Positions 1-6,922 are shown, counted from the first letter of the stretch. The stretch is DNA of 10,917 nucleotides from Deltaproteobacteria bacterium RIFCSPLOWO2_02_56_12 (GCA_001799045.1 MGRY01000214.1:1-10917); one strand, 5' to 3'. Notes: generated by a model not told the origin, from the letters alone. Translations and numbers: made by a program.

Positions 1-377
1 CAAAGGGTTGAGAAATTGGCCGGATAAATCGGCCAGTAATAGAGAGCTTACCCCAAGTTGACATAAATGCACCTTATCGGATACTTTCCGACCTCGATAG
101 GGCGGAGCGGGCGAGTCTACTTGCGTATGGTAACCGCTAAAAGCCGGGGAAGGGGGGCGGCAGGAGCGGTTGGCGGGTAAATTGGAGTTCGCGGTGGTTG
201 ACCCTAAAAAGCAAATTCCTATCATTCAGATTTTGGGATCGTAACCTGGTAATGGGCGTTGACCTTAGCTACTTCCATCGCGCACCTCGTTTCGTAATAA
301 TGTAACGGTAGAGGGTCCCACCGTGGATGTCAAGAAAACCCAAAATAAGACCCAATCTCTTTCGAGCCAGGGGGGTC
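1..377. other. Gene-poor stretch, no convincing gene
   Basis: I find no supportable coding region here. Reading frames on both strands are broken by stops; on the minus strand, for example, one open stretch of about 43 codons (140-268) is bounded by stops at 137-139 and 269-271 and has no ATG. A short imperfect stem-loop lies at 15-37: GGCCG (18-22) and CGGCC (30-34) around a 7-base A/T-rich loop, extended by T17-A35, a T-G wobble and A15-T37. It is not followed by a T-run, so it is not an obvious terminator. The stretch lies just beyond the 3' end of a truncated helicase, so it may be intergenic DNA or worn mobile-element DNA. Nothing in it identifies a family. Confidence 0.5.
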
Positions 378-773
378 CTACTCGGCGGAGCCGGCCTCTT
401 CAGCTTCGAATCCAAGTGCCTTGTAGGTCTTAAGACGCCTGAAATGCATTTTACTCAGAATCGGCATCTTTGCATCAAAATAGTCATAGACCCTGACGCT
501 GCTTTTGCCTCGGTAATTTCTTAACGCTCTGCCAACGTATTGAACAATTTTCCCCTTGAAAGAGACAGGAAACGCAAGAAAGAGAGTATCGATTCTCGGG
601 CAGTCGAACCCCTCGCCTAAGTATTGTCCGGTAGCGATTACAAGCAGTTCTTTTTGCGGAGATGTATTCTCGATGCTCTTCAAAATGGAGGCTCGCTGTT
701 TTTTGCCGAGCGCTCCGGTCAAGAGGAAAGGAACCTTCCCTCTTTGAGTCGGGGGGTCAAGTCTGCTCTTGGC
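378..773 (-). pseudogene. C-terminal fragment of an SF2 (DEAD/DEAH) helicase
   Basis: The frame holds only the end of the second RecA-like domain of a superfamily 2 helicase. A motif V-like segment reads GEGFDCPRIDTLFLAFP and is followed by a motif VI-like segment, QYVGRALR. A tail of the form VRVYDYFDAKMPIL then RRLKTYKALGF is typical of restriction-type or COG1061-like helicases, including those of TOTE conflict systems. The Walker A and Walker B domain is absent. Going upstream the frame reads back to an in-frame TGA at 774-776; the only candidate starts are poor (TTG at 722), and an unrelated gene begins 25 bp further on. A full helicase of this type is several hundred residues longer, so this is a 5'-truncated remnant. 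Identity as SF2 helicase is firm; the subfamily is inferred from recalled sequence patterns. Confidence 0.8.
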
Positions 774-798
774 TCATCCACAAAGGGTTCAGAATATT

Positions 799-1110
799 TC
801 AGGCAGCCTCTACATTGACTTTTAGCTTCAGCCCTCCCTGATTGATGATGTCCTGCAGAGCGAGAGCCACAAAGCTCCGCTCTGAATGCCCCAGTATTCT
901 GGCGAACTTCGCGGCGCGCTCCGGGCTCACAAACTTGCGACCCTTCTCGATATCACACAGGTGCTGCTTAGAGATGCCGAGCTTTTTGGCAAACTCGACC
1001 TGAGACATCTCCTCAGCTTGGCGCATCGCCTCGATCAGTCCGCCGAACGTCAGCACGCCGACCAGGCCTTCCAAGAACTTCATAGCATCGCTTTTCTTCT
1101 TAGTACGCAT
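799..1110 (-). CDS. XRE-family HTH regulator, HigA-type antitoxin-like
   Basis: A 103-residue DNA-binding protein. A cro/C1-type helix-turn-helix spans about residues 35-73 (MSQVEFAKKLGISKQHLCDIEKGR, then a PERAAKFARILG helix), the commonest XRE pattern. A C-terminal tail of about 30 residues (ALQDIINQGGLKLKV) resembles single-domain antitoxins that pair with RelE/HigB toxins. The ATG at 1110 has GAGGTG about 7 nt upstream. The start codon overlaps the end of a small upstream reading frame (stop at 1100-1102) that looks like a toxin C-terminus, the usual toxin-antitoxin overlap. With the toxin reduced to a stump, this protein is probably an orphan antitoxin or repressor. Whether it is still expressed cannot be seen. 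Its target would normally be its own promoter, which appears lost. Confidence 0.8.
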   Translation of the reverse strand: MRTKKKSDAMKFLEGLVGVLTFGGLIEAMRQAEEMSQVEFAKKLGISKQHLCDIEKGRKFVSPERAAKFARILGHSERSFVALALQDIINQGGLKLKVNVEAA

Positions 1111-1198
1111 GGGGATGCACCTCGATAACTCTCACGATTTTTACGTCGCCTCCTTCAATCACATAGACCGCACAGTATAAGCCAAAACTCAATGCCCC
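1100..1198 (-). pseudogene. Remnant of a RelE/ParE-type toxin C-terminus
   Basis: Between the 3' end of the amidohydrolase gene and the HTH gene is a stop-free frame of about 32 codons, bounded upstream by an in-frame TGA at 1199-1201. It reads GLYCAVYVIEGGDVKIVRVI then EVHPHAY before the stop. This matches the closing beta-strands of RelE/ParE-fold toxins, commonly of the form GxYRxVYxIExxxVxILRVxHRRxxY. It overlaps the HTH start by 11 bases, as a toxin followed by its antitoxin often does. The N-terminal two thirds of a ~90-residue toxin are missing; in their place lies the intact 3' end of an unrelated gene. The alternative is a chance open frame, since only about 25 residues bear on the call. 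Confidence 0.5.
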
Positions 1199-1202
1199 TC
1201 AT

Positions 1203-2645
1203 TTAACTCATCTTAAACGCCGGCGGCAGCACCTCGTCCACGCCCTTTCCTGTCCAGTGCCAGTTGGGGACGCTTTTCCAGACCTCTTCGCCCTTAGCCT
1301 GGACTTTATCCAAGAGTTCCTCTTCGTTGAGCCTTAGATACTTGCCGTTGTCAACCAGGATCTCTCCGTCCACAATCACCGTCCGCACGTCCCGGCTGAC
1401 GGCGGTTTCCACCACGGCCTTGATCGGATCGCGCACGGCGCCGAAGGCGATATCCTTGAGATTGATGATTGCGATGTCCGCCTTGGCTCCCTTCTGCAGC
1501 CGGCCTAAGTCGTCTCTGCCCACCAGCTTCGCGCCGCCGAGTGTCACCGCGTTGAAGACATCTCTGGGATGGCCGGCGATGAAGCTCTTCTCCGCCACAC
1601 GGGAGCAGAGCGAGGCATAACGCATATCTGAGATAATATCCTTGGGAAAGGTGTCTGTGCCTATCCCCATATTGATCCCTGCCTTTAGATACTTATCAAA
1701 GGATTCCATCACGATGCCCAATTTCAAGTATTTTAAGGGGCTGTAGGCCACTGAGGCGCCGGAATCGGCGATGATCTTAAGATCGTCCCCATAGGGATAG
1801 GCGAGCCAGCTATGGCCGCTGATGAAGATACAATGGGAGAGCGAAACCTCCGGGTCGAGGAAACCGATCTTGTGGAGCAGCTCAATCGGCGTGCAGCGAT
1901 GCAGGCGCATGACCGTATGAAACTCAAAGAGGTTGATCGTGGCGTGAATTTGCACGCGCACCCCGATCTCCTTGGCGGCCTTGCGGGTCTCTTTGAGAAG
2001 CTCCGGCGTGCAGGTATCCACGTGGCCGGGAAAAAGCATGGTGCCCATGCGGCCGTTGCATGCCCCGTTGAACTTATTAGCGAAAGCAATCGCTTTCTTT
2101 AGACCTTCGCTTCCCCGCTCATCGTTCCAATCGTATTCCAGCCGCCCTTCGCGGTCCTGGAAGAAATTGACGTTTTTGTAGCTTGGTCCCGTGTAACAGC
2201 GGATTCCGACCTCATCCACCATCGCGACATAGGACTCAGGAGTCGTGCCGGGACCACCGATCTCCAGAGTCGTCGTAACACCGCTCTTCAGCACATGGAT
2301 GAGCGAGAAGCGCTGGCCGACGTCTATGTCTTTCAGATGAGCGTGCTTGGCTCCCTCGCGGGTAGGGGCGCCGTGGGCCAGATAGTTTGACGCAAAGTAG
2401 TCCACCTTATTCGCGTCGTTCAGCAGATAATCGCTTGCGTTGCCGCCCGAGTGAAAATGGGTGTCGATAAGGCCGGGGGAGACGAGACAACCCTTGGCGT
2501 CGATCTTCTTGTCTACCGGCTCAGTGTACTGCTTGCCGACAAAAAGAACTCGATCCCGTTCGAAGGCCACCACGCCATCCCGAATGACCTGGTGCTCCCG
2601 GCCGTTAAAACCAACCACATATCCGCCTTGGATGAGGGTTTTCAT
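1203..2645 (-). CDS. Amidohydrolase, cytosine deaminase/chlorohydrolase-like
   Basis: A 480-residue cytosolic metal-dependent hydrolase of the amidohydrolase superfamily (the TrzA/AtzA/SsnA/cytosine deaminase group). Members hydrolyse C-N or C-Cl bonds on purines, pyrimidines, triazines and related rings. The fold's order is visible: an N-terminal beta-sandwich segment ending in VSPGLIDTHFH, a TIM barrel, and a C-terminal sandwich with GAKADIAIINLKD. Predicted metal and catalytic residues are H63 and H65 (DTHFH), H234 (QIHAT), H271 (SHCIF) and D331 (IGTDTFP), giving the mononuclear-metal pattern of this group. The ATG at 2645 has AGGA 7 nt upstream and lies 15 bp after the epimerase stop, so it is the last gene of the operon. 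The substrate cannot be read from sequence; the TenA, creatinase-fold and molybdenum-hydroxylase neighbours make an N-heterocycle or guanidino-type compound plausible (inference). Confidence 0.88.
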   Translation of the reverse strand: MKTLIQGGYVVGFNGREHQVIRDGVVAFERDRVLFVGKQYTEPVDKKIDAKGCLVSPGLIDTHFHSGGNASDYLLNDANKVDYFASNYLAHGAPTREGAKHAHLKDIDVGQRFSLIHVLKSGVTTTLEIGGPGTTPESYVAMVDEVGIRCYTGPSYKNVNFFQDREGRLEYDWNDERGSEGLKKAIAFANKFNGACNGRMGTMLFPGHVDTCTPELLKETRKAAKEIGVRVQIHATINLFEFHTVMRLHRCTPIELLHKIGFLDPEVSLSHCIFISGHSWLAYPYGDDLKIIADSGASVAYSPLKYLKLGIVMESFDKYLKAGINMGIGTDTFPKDIISDMRYASLCSRVAEKSFIAGHPRDVFNAVTLGGAKLVGRDDLGRLQKGAKADIAIINLKDIAFGAVRDPIKAVVETAVSRDVRTVIVDGEILVDNGKYLRLNEEELLDKVQAKGEEVWKSVPNWHWTGKGVDEVLPPAFKMS

Positions 2646-2660
2646 GACTTTGTCCTTTCA

Positions 2661-3620
2661 CTACTTGTAAATTCCATGCCGTGCCCAATGCAGGTAATGT
2701 TCTACGCCGCGATAGGCATCGAATTCCGGCGTGAAACCGGTCTCGTCACGAATCCGGGAGATGTCAACACAGGTGTTGATGTCCATGGGAGTTTTGGTCG
2801 AGGTCAGGGGACCCGGCCCGTCTCCCAGGTGGATTTCGATATCCGGGAGGAGCTTTTTGATCGCCTCGGCAAACTCTCCGATGCTTGTAAGCTTGCCGTA
2901 TCCGAGGTTGTAGATTCGGTGATGCAAGCTTTGGGCTTTTAATAACAGGCTGAGCGCCCGGGCCGCATCCTTGACATAAATGAAGTCGTGGGCCTCCTCC
3001 GGATCGTAATTTTCCAGGGCAATCGGTTTGCCCTTTACGGCCCCCTCTACCATGAGCCCGGGGAGGTTTCGAATGCCCCGGTAAAGAGGCCCGTAAACAC
3101 GGGTGAGGCGAACCGACACGGCCTCCATGCCGTATTCTTTGCCGTACATAAGACAGAGGATTTCCCCTGCCTTTTTTGTCCCAGGAATAAATCGGTCCGA
3201 GGTGATAAATAATTTTTCTTCCTCCTTGAAAGGGGCAGTATCCGTCATCCCCTGATAGACCGCTTCAGAACTGATGAAGATTACTCGTTTGATCCCTGCC
3301 CGCTGCGCTGCTTCGAGTACGTTGATCGTTCCGGTGATGTTCACGTGCATCGCCTGGTAGAGGGGCGTATTGCCCTTTTCGGAGCGGATGGCGGCATGAA
3401 CGACGCTTTTTACGCTAAAATCTTGGATGGCCCGGGAGATGTTCTCGAAGGAGGTTATGTCCAAAGGTGTGATCTTAAGGTTTTTGCCCACAAAGGGAGC
3501 GAGAAGGGGAGGGACTTCGAGGTTGCGGTTGCTGGTAAGGAGGACTCTTTCTCCGGCGTCGCATAGGAGTTTTGCCAAGTTCGCTCCAAAAAAACCCAGC
3601 CCACCCGTGATCATGATCAT
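2661..3620 (-). CDS. NAD-dependent epimerase/dehydratase (extended SDR), atypical active site
   Basis: A 319-residue extended short-chain dehydrogenase/reductase. The Rossmann nucleotide-binding motif GGLGFFG is at residues 6-12. A conserved acidic stretch (PLDIT, about 52-56), the NAG-equivalent HAAIRS (about 75-80) and the catalytic Ser strand VIFISSEAVYQG (about 113-124) follow. RLTRVYGP (171-178) and HDFIYVKDAARAL (211-223) are typical of NAD-dependent sugar epimerases and dehydratases. The active-site Tyr is missing: where YGxTKxAGE is expected the protein reads IPGTKKAGE, so Ile145 replaces Tyr while Lys149 is kept. The ATG at 3620 has GAGGA about 7 nt upstream; a second in-frame ATG lies two codons on. 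It sits 45 bp after the M24 gene and 15 bp before the amidohydrolase. Fold and cofactor are well supported; the reaction is not known. Confidence 0.85.
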   Translation of the reverse strand: MIMITGGLGFFGANLAKLLCDAGERVLLTSNRNLEVPPLLAPFVGKNLKITPLDITSFENISRAIQDFSVKSVVHAAIRSEKGNTPLYQAMHVNITGTINVLEAAQRAGIKRVIFISSEAVYQGMTDTAPFKEEEKLFITSDRFIPGTKKAGEILCLMYGKEYGMEAVSVRLTRVYGPLYRGIRNLPGLMVEGAVKGKPIALENYDPEEAHDFIYVKDAARALSLLLKAQSLHHRIYNLGYGKLTSIGEFAEAIKKLLPDIEIHLGDGPGPLTSTKTPMDINTCVDISRIRDETGFTPEFDAYRGVEHYLHWARHGIYK

Positions 3621-3665
3621 GGCAGGTTCCTCAGAGAATCGTGCGGCACCCCGGAGAAATATAGT

Positions 3666-4775
3666 TCACAGGACAATCAGTTCATCTCCGGTTTTGTTGA
3701 GCCGTTGGTTCCCCTTTTCCGTGATGAGATAGGTCTCTCCCCAAAGGAGCGAGCTTCTCCCCAAAACCGGCCAGGGATGAACGATAAAAACCATACCTGG
3801 AGTAATTTCAGTTTCGTTCTTCGGTGTCGGTCGATCCTCGACCATGTCGATGCCGACGATGTGGCCGTAAATCGGCGTGGCCTCGAAGCCCATGCTTTTG
3901 ACATGATCTTCCATCACGCTCATCGGTTTGGAAACCTTAAAGCCGGGCCTCAAATACGGGAGGGCCTGCTTAATCGCTTCAACTGAAACCCGATGCAGCT
4001 TCACCAAATCCTCGGAAGGCTTCCCGAGGGAGACGGCCCGGGCTAGCTGAGTCCAGTAGCCTCCGTAACAGGCCGTGATCTCGACGAAAATCATTCCCTT
4101 TTTCGCGAGCTTTTTCCCCGAGGGGGCATAGCCGTTGGTCTTGGGACCTTGAGAAATAATGTTGAAACTTTTTTCCACGCCGTGACTCTTGAGCACGCAG
4201 TCTATCCCGGCAATCACTTCCCACTCCGTTTTTCCCGGCTTGATATATTTAAGCCCCTGTTGGAATGCCAGGTCTACCAGCAAGGCCGACCTCTTAACCA
4301 GGCGAATGGCTTCAGGACTCCGATACTGGCGCAGACTCTTTAGCTCCGATCCGAAATCGGTGAGCGTAAAGTCAGGAAAAGCGTTCTTGATCTGTTGGTG
4401 CCACAAGAGAGGAAACCTATCCAAGCCATCGGCTCCGACCCTGGCCTGAGCCAAATCTTTCTCTCTGATAATATCCAAAAGGCTTGGGAGAAAGTTGGAG
4501 CTCAATCTCACGTCCTTAATCCAGGAGAATTGCTTGGCCCTGTCGGCCTGAAATCTGGACTCCGCAAGCAAAATGGGCTCCTGCCCGTCGTTTTTAAAGA
4601 AGACTAAGACCAGGGGGATGTTGACGTTTGGAAAATCGGTGAGGAAACGAAAACTCGCCCCGTCCCCGCGCACGGCGCTGGAGCCCCTCATAATCGCGGC
4701 ATCGAGGCCTTGCTCCGCCATCTCCCGCCGCACCGCTTGATATCGGACCTCTTTTTCCTTGTTAGAAAGAAACAT
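3666..4775 (-). CDS. M24-fold (creatinase/Xaa-Pro peptidase-like) protein, metal site degraded
   Basis: A 369-residue protein with the two-domain layout of creatinase and prolidase: an N-terminal creatinase-like domain (about 1-145) and a C-terminal pita-bread domain (about 150-369). Metal M24 peptidases use Asp, Asp, His, Glu, Glu. Here the matching positions are Glu232 (in FVEITACYGGY), Gln243 (in WTQLARAV, correctly 11 residues later), His305 (in YGHIVGIDMVED), His333 (in GMVFIVHPWP) and Glu347 (in GETYLIT). Three of five ligands are therefore changed, and a dinuclear metal site is unlikely. Creatinase is a known non-metal member of this fold that keeps His and Glu, so an enzyme cleaving a C-N bond without metal is a reasonable alternative to a dead peptidase. 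I chose the ATG at 4775 over the in-frame GTG at 4790 because GGAGGGA lies 6 nt before it. The gap from the YchF-like gene is 27 bp. Confidence 0.85.
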   Translation of the reverse strand: MFLSNKEKEVRYQAVRREMAEQGLDAAIMRGSSAVRGDGASFRFLTDFPNVNIPLVLVFFKNDGQEPILLAESRFQADRAKQFSWIKDVRLSSNFLPSLLDIIREKDLAQARVGADGLDRFPLLWHQQIKNAFPDFTLTDFGSELKSLRQYRSPEAIRLVKRSALLVDLAFQQGLKYIKPGKTEWEVIAGIDCVLKSHGVEKSFNIISQGPKTNGYAPSGKKLAKKGMIFVEITACYGGYWTQLARAVSLGKPSEDLVKLHRVSVEAIKQALPYLRPGFKVSKPMSVMEDHVKSMGFEATPIYGHIVGIDMVEDRPTPKNETEITPGMVFIVHPWPVLGRSSLLWGETYLITEKGNQRLNKTGDELIVL

Positions 4776-4781
4776 GACGTG

Positions 4782-4788
4782 TCCCTCC
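4782..4788 (-). promoter_or_regulatory. Ribosome binding site that sets the M24 start
   Basis: On the minus strand these bases read GGAGGGA, a near-perfect Shine-Dalgarno, 6 nt before the ATG at 4775. A GTG at 4790 in the same frame would give five extra residues, but the Shine-Dalgarno would then lie inside its coding region. The ATG is therefore preferred. Confidence 0.7.
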
Positions 4789-4802
4789 ACATTCCATCGT
4801 TT

Positions 4803-5843
4803 CTACACGTTGAACCGAAAGTGAATGATATCCCCGTCCCGGACCACGTAGTCTTTCCCCTCCAACCGTAGTTTCCCTGCCTCACGGCACTTCGCTTCGC
4901 TTCCGAGCGCGATAAATTCTTCGTAGGGGACGACCTCCGCGCGGATAAAGCCGCGCTCAATATCACTGTGGATCTTTCCCGCCGCTTTTCTTGCTGTGGT
5001 TCCCCTCTTGATGGTCCAGGCGCGGACCTCGTCTTTTCCCGTAGTAAGAAAGCTGATCAGATCGAGAAGTTGGTAAGAGGCGCGGATGAAGCGCGCGCGC
5101 GCCGGCTCTTCAATGCCAATCTCTTTTAGAAAGGCATCACGGTCCGCCTCGTTTAGCTGGGCAATTTCCATTTCTACCTTCCCGGCCAGGGCTAAGCTCT
5201 GGATTCCTCGGCGTCGGAGTTCCTCCTCGTAGGCAGGCAGCGGAGGTTGCCCCGCCCGCTCATCAGAAGTGTTAAAAAGCGCCAGCAGCGGCTTTCGGCT
5301 GAGAAAACCGAAGCCCGCGAGAAGACTCTCTTCGTCCGGATTGAGAGAAAGATTTCTCAGCCCCTCTTCGTTTTCTAAAGCCTTGCGGCAGCGCTCGAGG
5401 AGCGGCAATTCCTGTTCCTTTCCCTGCTCTTTTTTCAATCGGCCGAGGCGGTTCTCCACCACTACGAGATCGGCGAAGGTCATCTCGGCCAAAAGATCGT
5501 TCAGCTCTTTTAAAGGATCCGCCTGAGCGTCGAAATCGCGCAGCACAAGGGCGATCGCCTCGACCTCGCGCATCTGGCTGAGGAGGTCGCTGCTTGCTTT
5601 GAGATCGTCTTTTCCTTGATTCGCCGGAAAGTCGGTGAAGCGGATCTCGGCGTAGGTGGTTTTTTTGGGTTGAAAAATCTCTGCCAGCCGATCGATGCGT
5701 TGATCCGGGACCTTGATCACGCCCAGATGGATCTCGGCCTTGTCGCCGCCCGGGTATCCCCCCACCTGGGCCTCCAGCCCGGTGAGCATATTAAAAATCG
5801 TCGTCTTCCCTGAGCCGCGCCGTCCGATCAGCCCTACTTTCAT
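4803..5843 (-). CDS. YchF/OLA1-like P-loop NTPase with TGS domain, divergent
   Basis: A 346-residue P-loop NTPase related to YchF, an Obg-family, ATP-preferring translation or stress factor (363 residues in E. coli). A Walker A motif, GRRGSGKT, is at residues 7-14. Next come a YchF-like VPDQRIDRLAEIFQP (45-59), a central helical region, a strand with NTSD (191-194) where YchF has its NxxE base-selecting motif, and a C-terminal TGS domain (about 268-346) with VRAWTIKRGTTARKAAGKIH and a GDIIHFRFNV end. Two features are unusual. The NVGKS of YchF is replaced by GSGKT, and the DxAG (G3) motif is replaced by DFPAN. It is therefore a paralogue of YchF rather than the housekeeping protein, perhaps with altered hydrolysis. 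Ribosome binding is known for YchF but only inferred here. It starts 21 bp after the FecR-like gene. Confidence 0.85.
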   Translation of the reverse strand: MKVGLIGRRGSGKTTIFNMLTGLEAQVGGYPGGDKAEIHLGVIKVPDQRIDRLAEIFQPKKTTYAEIRFTDFPANQGKDDLKASSDLLSQMREVEAIALVLRDFDAQADPLKELNDLLAEMTFADLVVVENRLGRLKKEQGKEQELPLLERCRKALENEEGLRNLSLNPDEESLLAGFGFLSRKPLLALFNTSDERAGQPPLPAYEEELRRRGIQSLALAGKVEMEIAQLNEADRDAFLKEIGIEEPARARFIRASYQLLDLISFLTTGKDEVRAWTIKRGTTARKAAGKIHSDIERGFIRAEVVPYEEFIALGSEAKCREAGKLRLEGKDYVVRDGDIIHFRFNV

Positions 5844-5864
5844 TACTCACACACCTATGGCTGG

Positions 5865-6815
5865 CTACTGGGAGATCCTCGATAAGAACTGTGCCTCGCC
5901 GTATTCCTCAAGGGCCAAGCTCTTAAGGCCGCTCTTTTCGTAAGTTTCTCCTAGCAACAAGTGGACCACTGGCTCATCAGGGTCCGCCCTGACAGCTTCC
6001 GCCAGCAACTCCCTGGCCTCGTAAAGAAGACCATGCGAGAGCAGGAAATTTGCCTTCAGGATCGCCAGGGTGGTCTTGGAGATTCCTCCCGCGGCGTCCA
6101 GAGATTTGAGCTGTTCCTGGATGGGTCTGGCCTCTTCAGGAGAGAGGAGCGTGAAACGCGCCTTCTCCGCCGGGAAGCCTTTTTTCTCAATCGACCAGGA
6201 ATATCCCACTCCTGGTTTTAAGCGGGGCGCCGATGAGGGATATTTAATCTGTGTGAGGGCGATATTCTCTGCCGTCCAGACCACCCCCTCAGGACCGTAA
6301 ACCCGTAGCGTGCCAGGCTGCATCTCCATGCCCATCCATTTGAAGGTCGGCGACTCCGCTATCAGTTTGGTTTCGCGTGGCGCTATCAACGTCGGAGGGT
6401 GCTTGCCTCCCCGGACTGCCAAAGGAATATAAGTGGGAGGTTTTTTCTTCCCTAGAAGAAGACTTGCCACTTGTTTCATCCCGGCGCTGGATTGGCCCGC
6501 CTTTGCCTCGGGCGGCTTAATTTCAAAAGGCGAGTTTTTTTCGTCGATGGTCACTGTTTTCATCCCTTCGGTAAAGAGAATCACCAGGGAGGCATCCTTA
6601 GAAACCACAACTTGGGTCCCCGCGTAGAGAGACTGAAGCGGCGCGGGTTTTTCCGGCGCTTTCTTCCCTGGGAGCCTGATCTGGACATCGCCGCGGTTGA
6701 GCTTTAGTTCCGTGATGACCGCCACAGCTTCCTGCGATTGAGCCCATAGCACGGGCGGCATAGGAGCAAGAAACAGTATGGTAAGGGACACCATCCGAGC
6801 CAAATATCTTTTCAT
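5865..6815 (-). CDS. Periplasmic FecR-like protein with C-terminal TPR
   Basis: A 316-residue exported protein. An N-terminal Sec signal peptide has a basic start (KRY), a hydrophobic core at about 8-23 and likely cleavage after Ala25 (LWA-QS). Residues about 30-100 follow the FecR-like pattern: an NRGDVQIRLPG strand, a SLYAGTQVVVSKDASLVILF stretch (about 62-81), then a short hydrophobic strand. Residues about 135-225 look like an Ig/FnIII-type domain (PTFKW, YPSSAPRLKPGVGYSWSI) that often follows FecR-like domains. Residues about 244-316 form one to two TPR hairpins (LLSHGLLYEARELLAEAV, then HLLLGETYEKSG). The ATG at 6815 has GGGAGGG 8 nt upstream. It lies directly downstream of the CHASE2 cyclase, and such proteins are recurrent partners of CHASE2 receptors, so a role in periplasmic signal input is plausible. 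No enzymatic activity is expected. Confidence 0.78.
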   Translation of the reverse strand: MKRYLARMVSLTILFLAPMPPVLWAQSQEAVAVITELKLNRGDVQIRLPGKKAPEKPAPLQSLYAGTQVVVSKDASLVILFTEGMKTVTIDEKNSPFEIKPPEAKAGQSSAGMKQVASLLLGKKKPPTYIPLAVRGGKHPPTLIAPRETKLIAESPTFKWMGMEMQPGTLRVYGPEGVVWTAENIALTQIKYPSSAPRLKPGVGYSWSIEKKGFPAEKARFTLLSPEEARPIQEQLKSLDAAGGISKTTLAILKANFLLSHGLLYEARELLAEAVRADPDEPVVHLLLGETYEKSGLKSLALEEYGEAQFLSRISQ

Positions 6816-6861
6816 GAGAATAACCCTCCCTGGCTTGTGTTAATGTAGTAAAGCTGCGGAA

Positions 6862-6867
6862 ATTATC
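6862..6867 (-). promoter_or_regulatory. Candidate -10 box for the FecR-like gene
   Basis: On the minus strand these bases read GATAAT, five of six matches to TATAAT. The hexamer 17 bp upstream (CAAGAG) is a poor -35, as expected for an activator-dependent promoter. The implied transcription start near 6855 would put the centre of the CRP-like palindrome at about -44, close to a class II activator position. The start site is an estimate from sequence only. Confidence 0.35.
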
Positions 6868-6890
6868 AAGGAAGCTGAGTCACACTCTTG

Positions 6891-6908
6891 ATGTGACGCC
6901 GGTCACAT
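6891..6908 (-). promoter_or_regulatory. Perfect CRP/FNR-family operator palindrome
   Basis: The 18 bases form a perfect inverted repeat of 7 bp arms (ATGTGAC and GTCACAT) around GCCG. This contains the CRP core TGTGA-N6-TCACA with no mismatch. A third copy of the half-site, GTCACA, is at 6879-6884 and forms a second, outward-facing inverted repeat with TGTGAC at 6892-6897. The site lies in the 107-bp gap between the cyclase stop and the FecR-like start. A hairpin terminator for the cyclase is the alternative, but no T-run follows on the minus strand, so an operator is the better reading. The regulator that binds is not in the window. Confidence 0.65.
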
Positions 6909-6922
6909 AAAGCCACTCTCAT

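Noticed and set aside
1..268. A minus-strand gene running off the left edge
   Set aside because: Rereading the G-run at 152-157 shows an in-frame stop at 137-139; the remaining open pieces are short, lack ATG starts and look like no protein family.
2451..2942. A 163-codon open frame on the plus strand across the amidohydrolase and epimerase genes
   Set aside because: It lies opposite two well-supported genes, spans their junction and resembles no family; it is an antisense shadow.
5086..5101. Alternating GC tract as a structural or regulatory element
   Set aside because: It lies within the YchF-like coding frame and is explained by consecutive Ala and Arg codons.
6879..6908. Rho-independent terminator after the cyclase gene
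   Set aside because: The inverted repeat is stable enough, but no T-run follows it on the minus strand, and it matches a CRP operator exactly.
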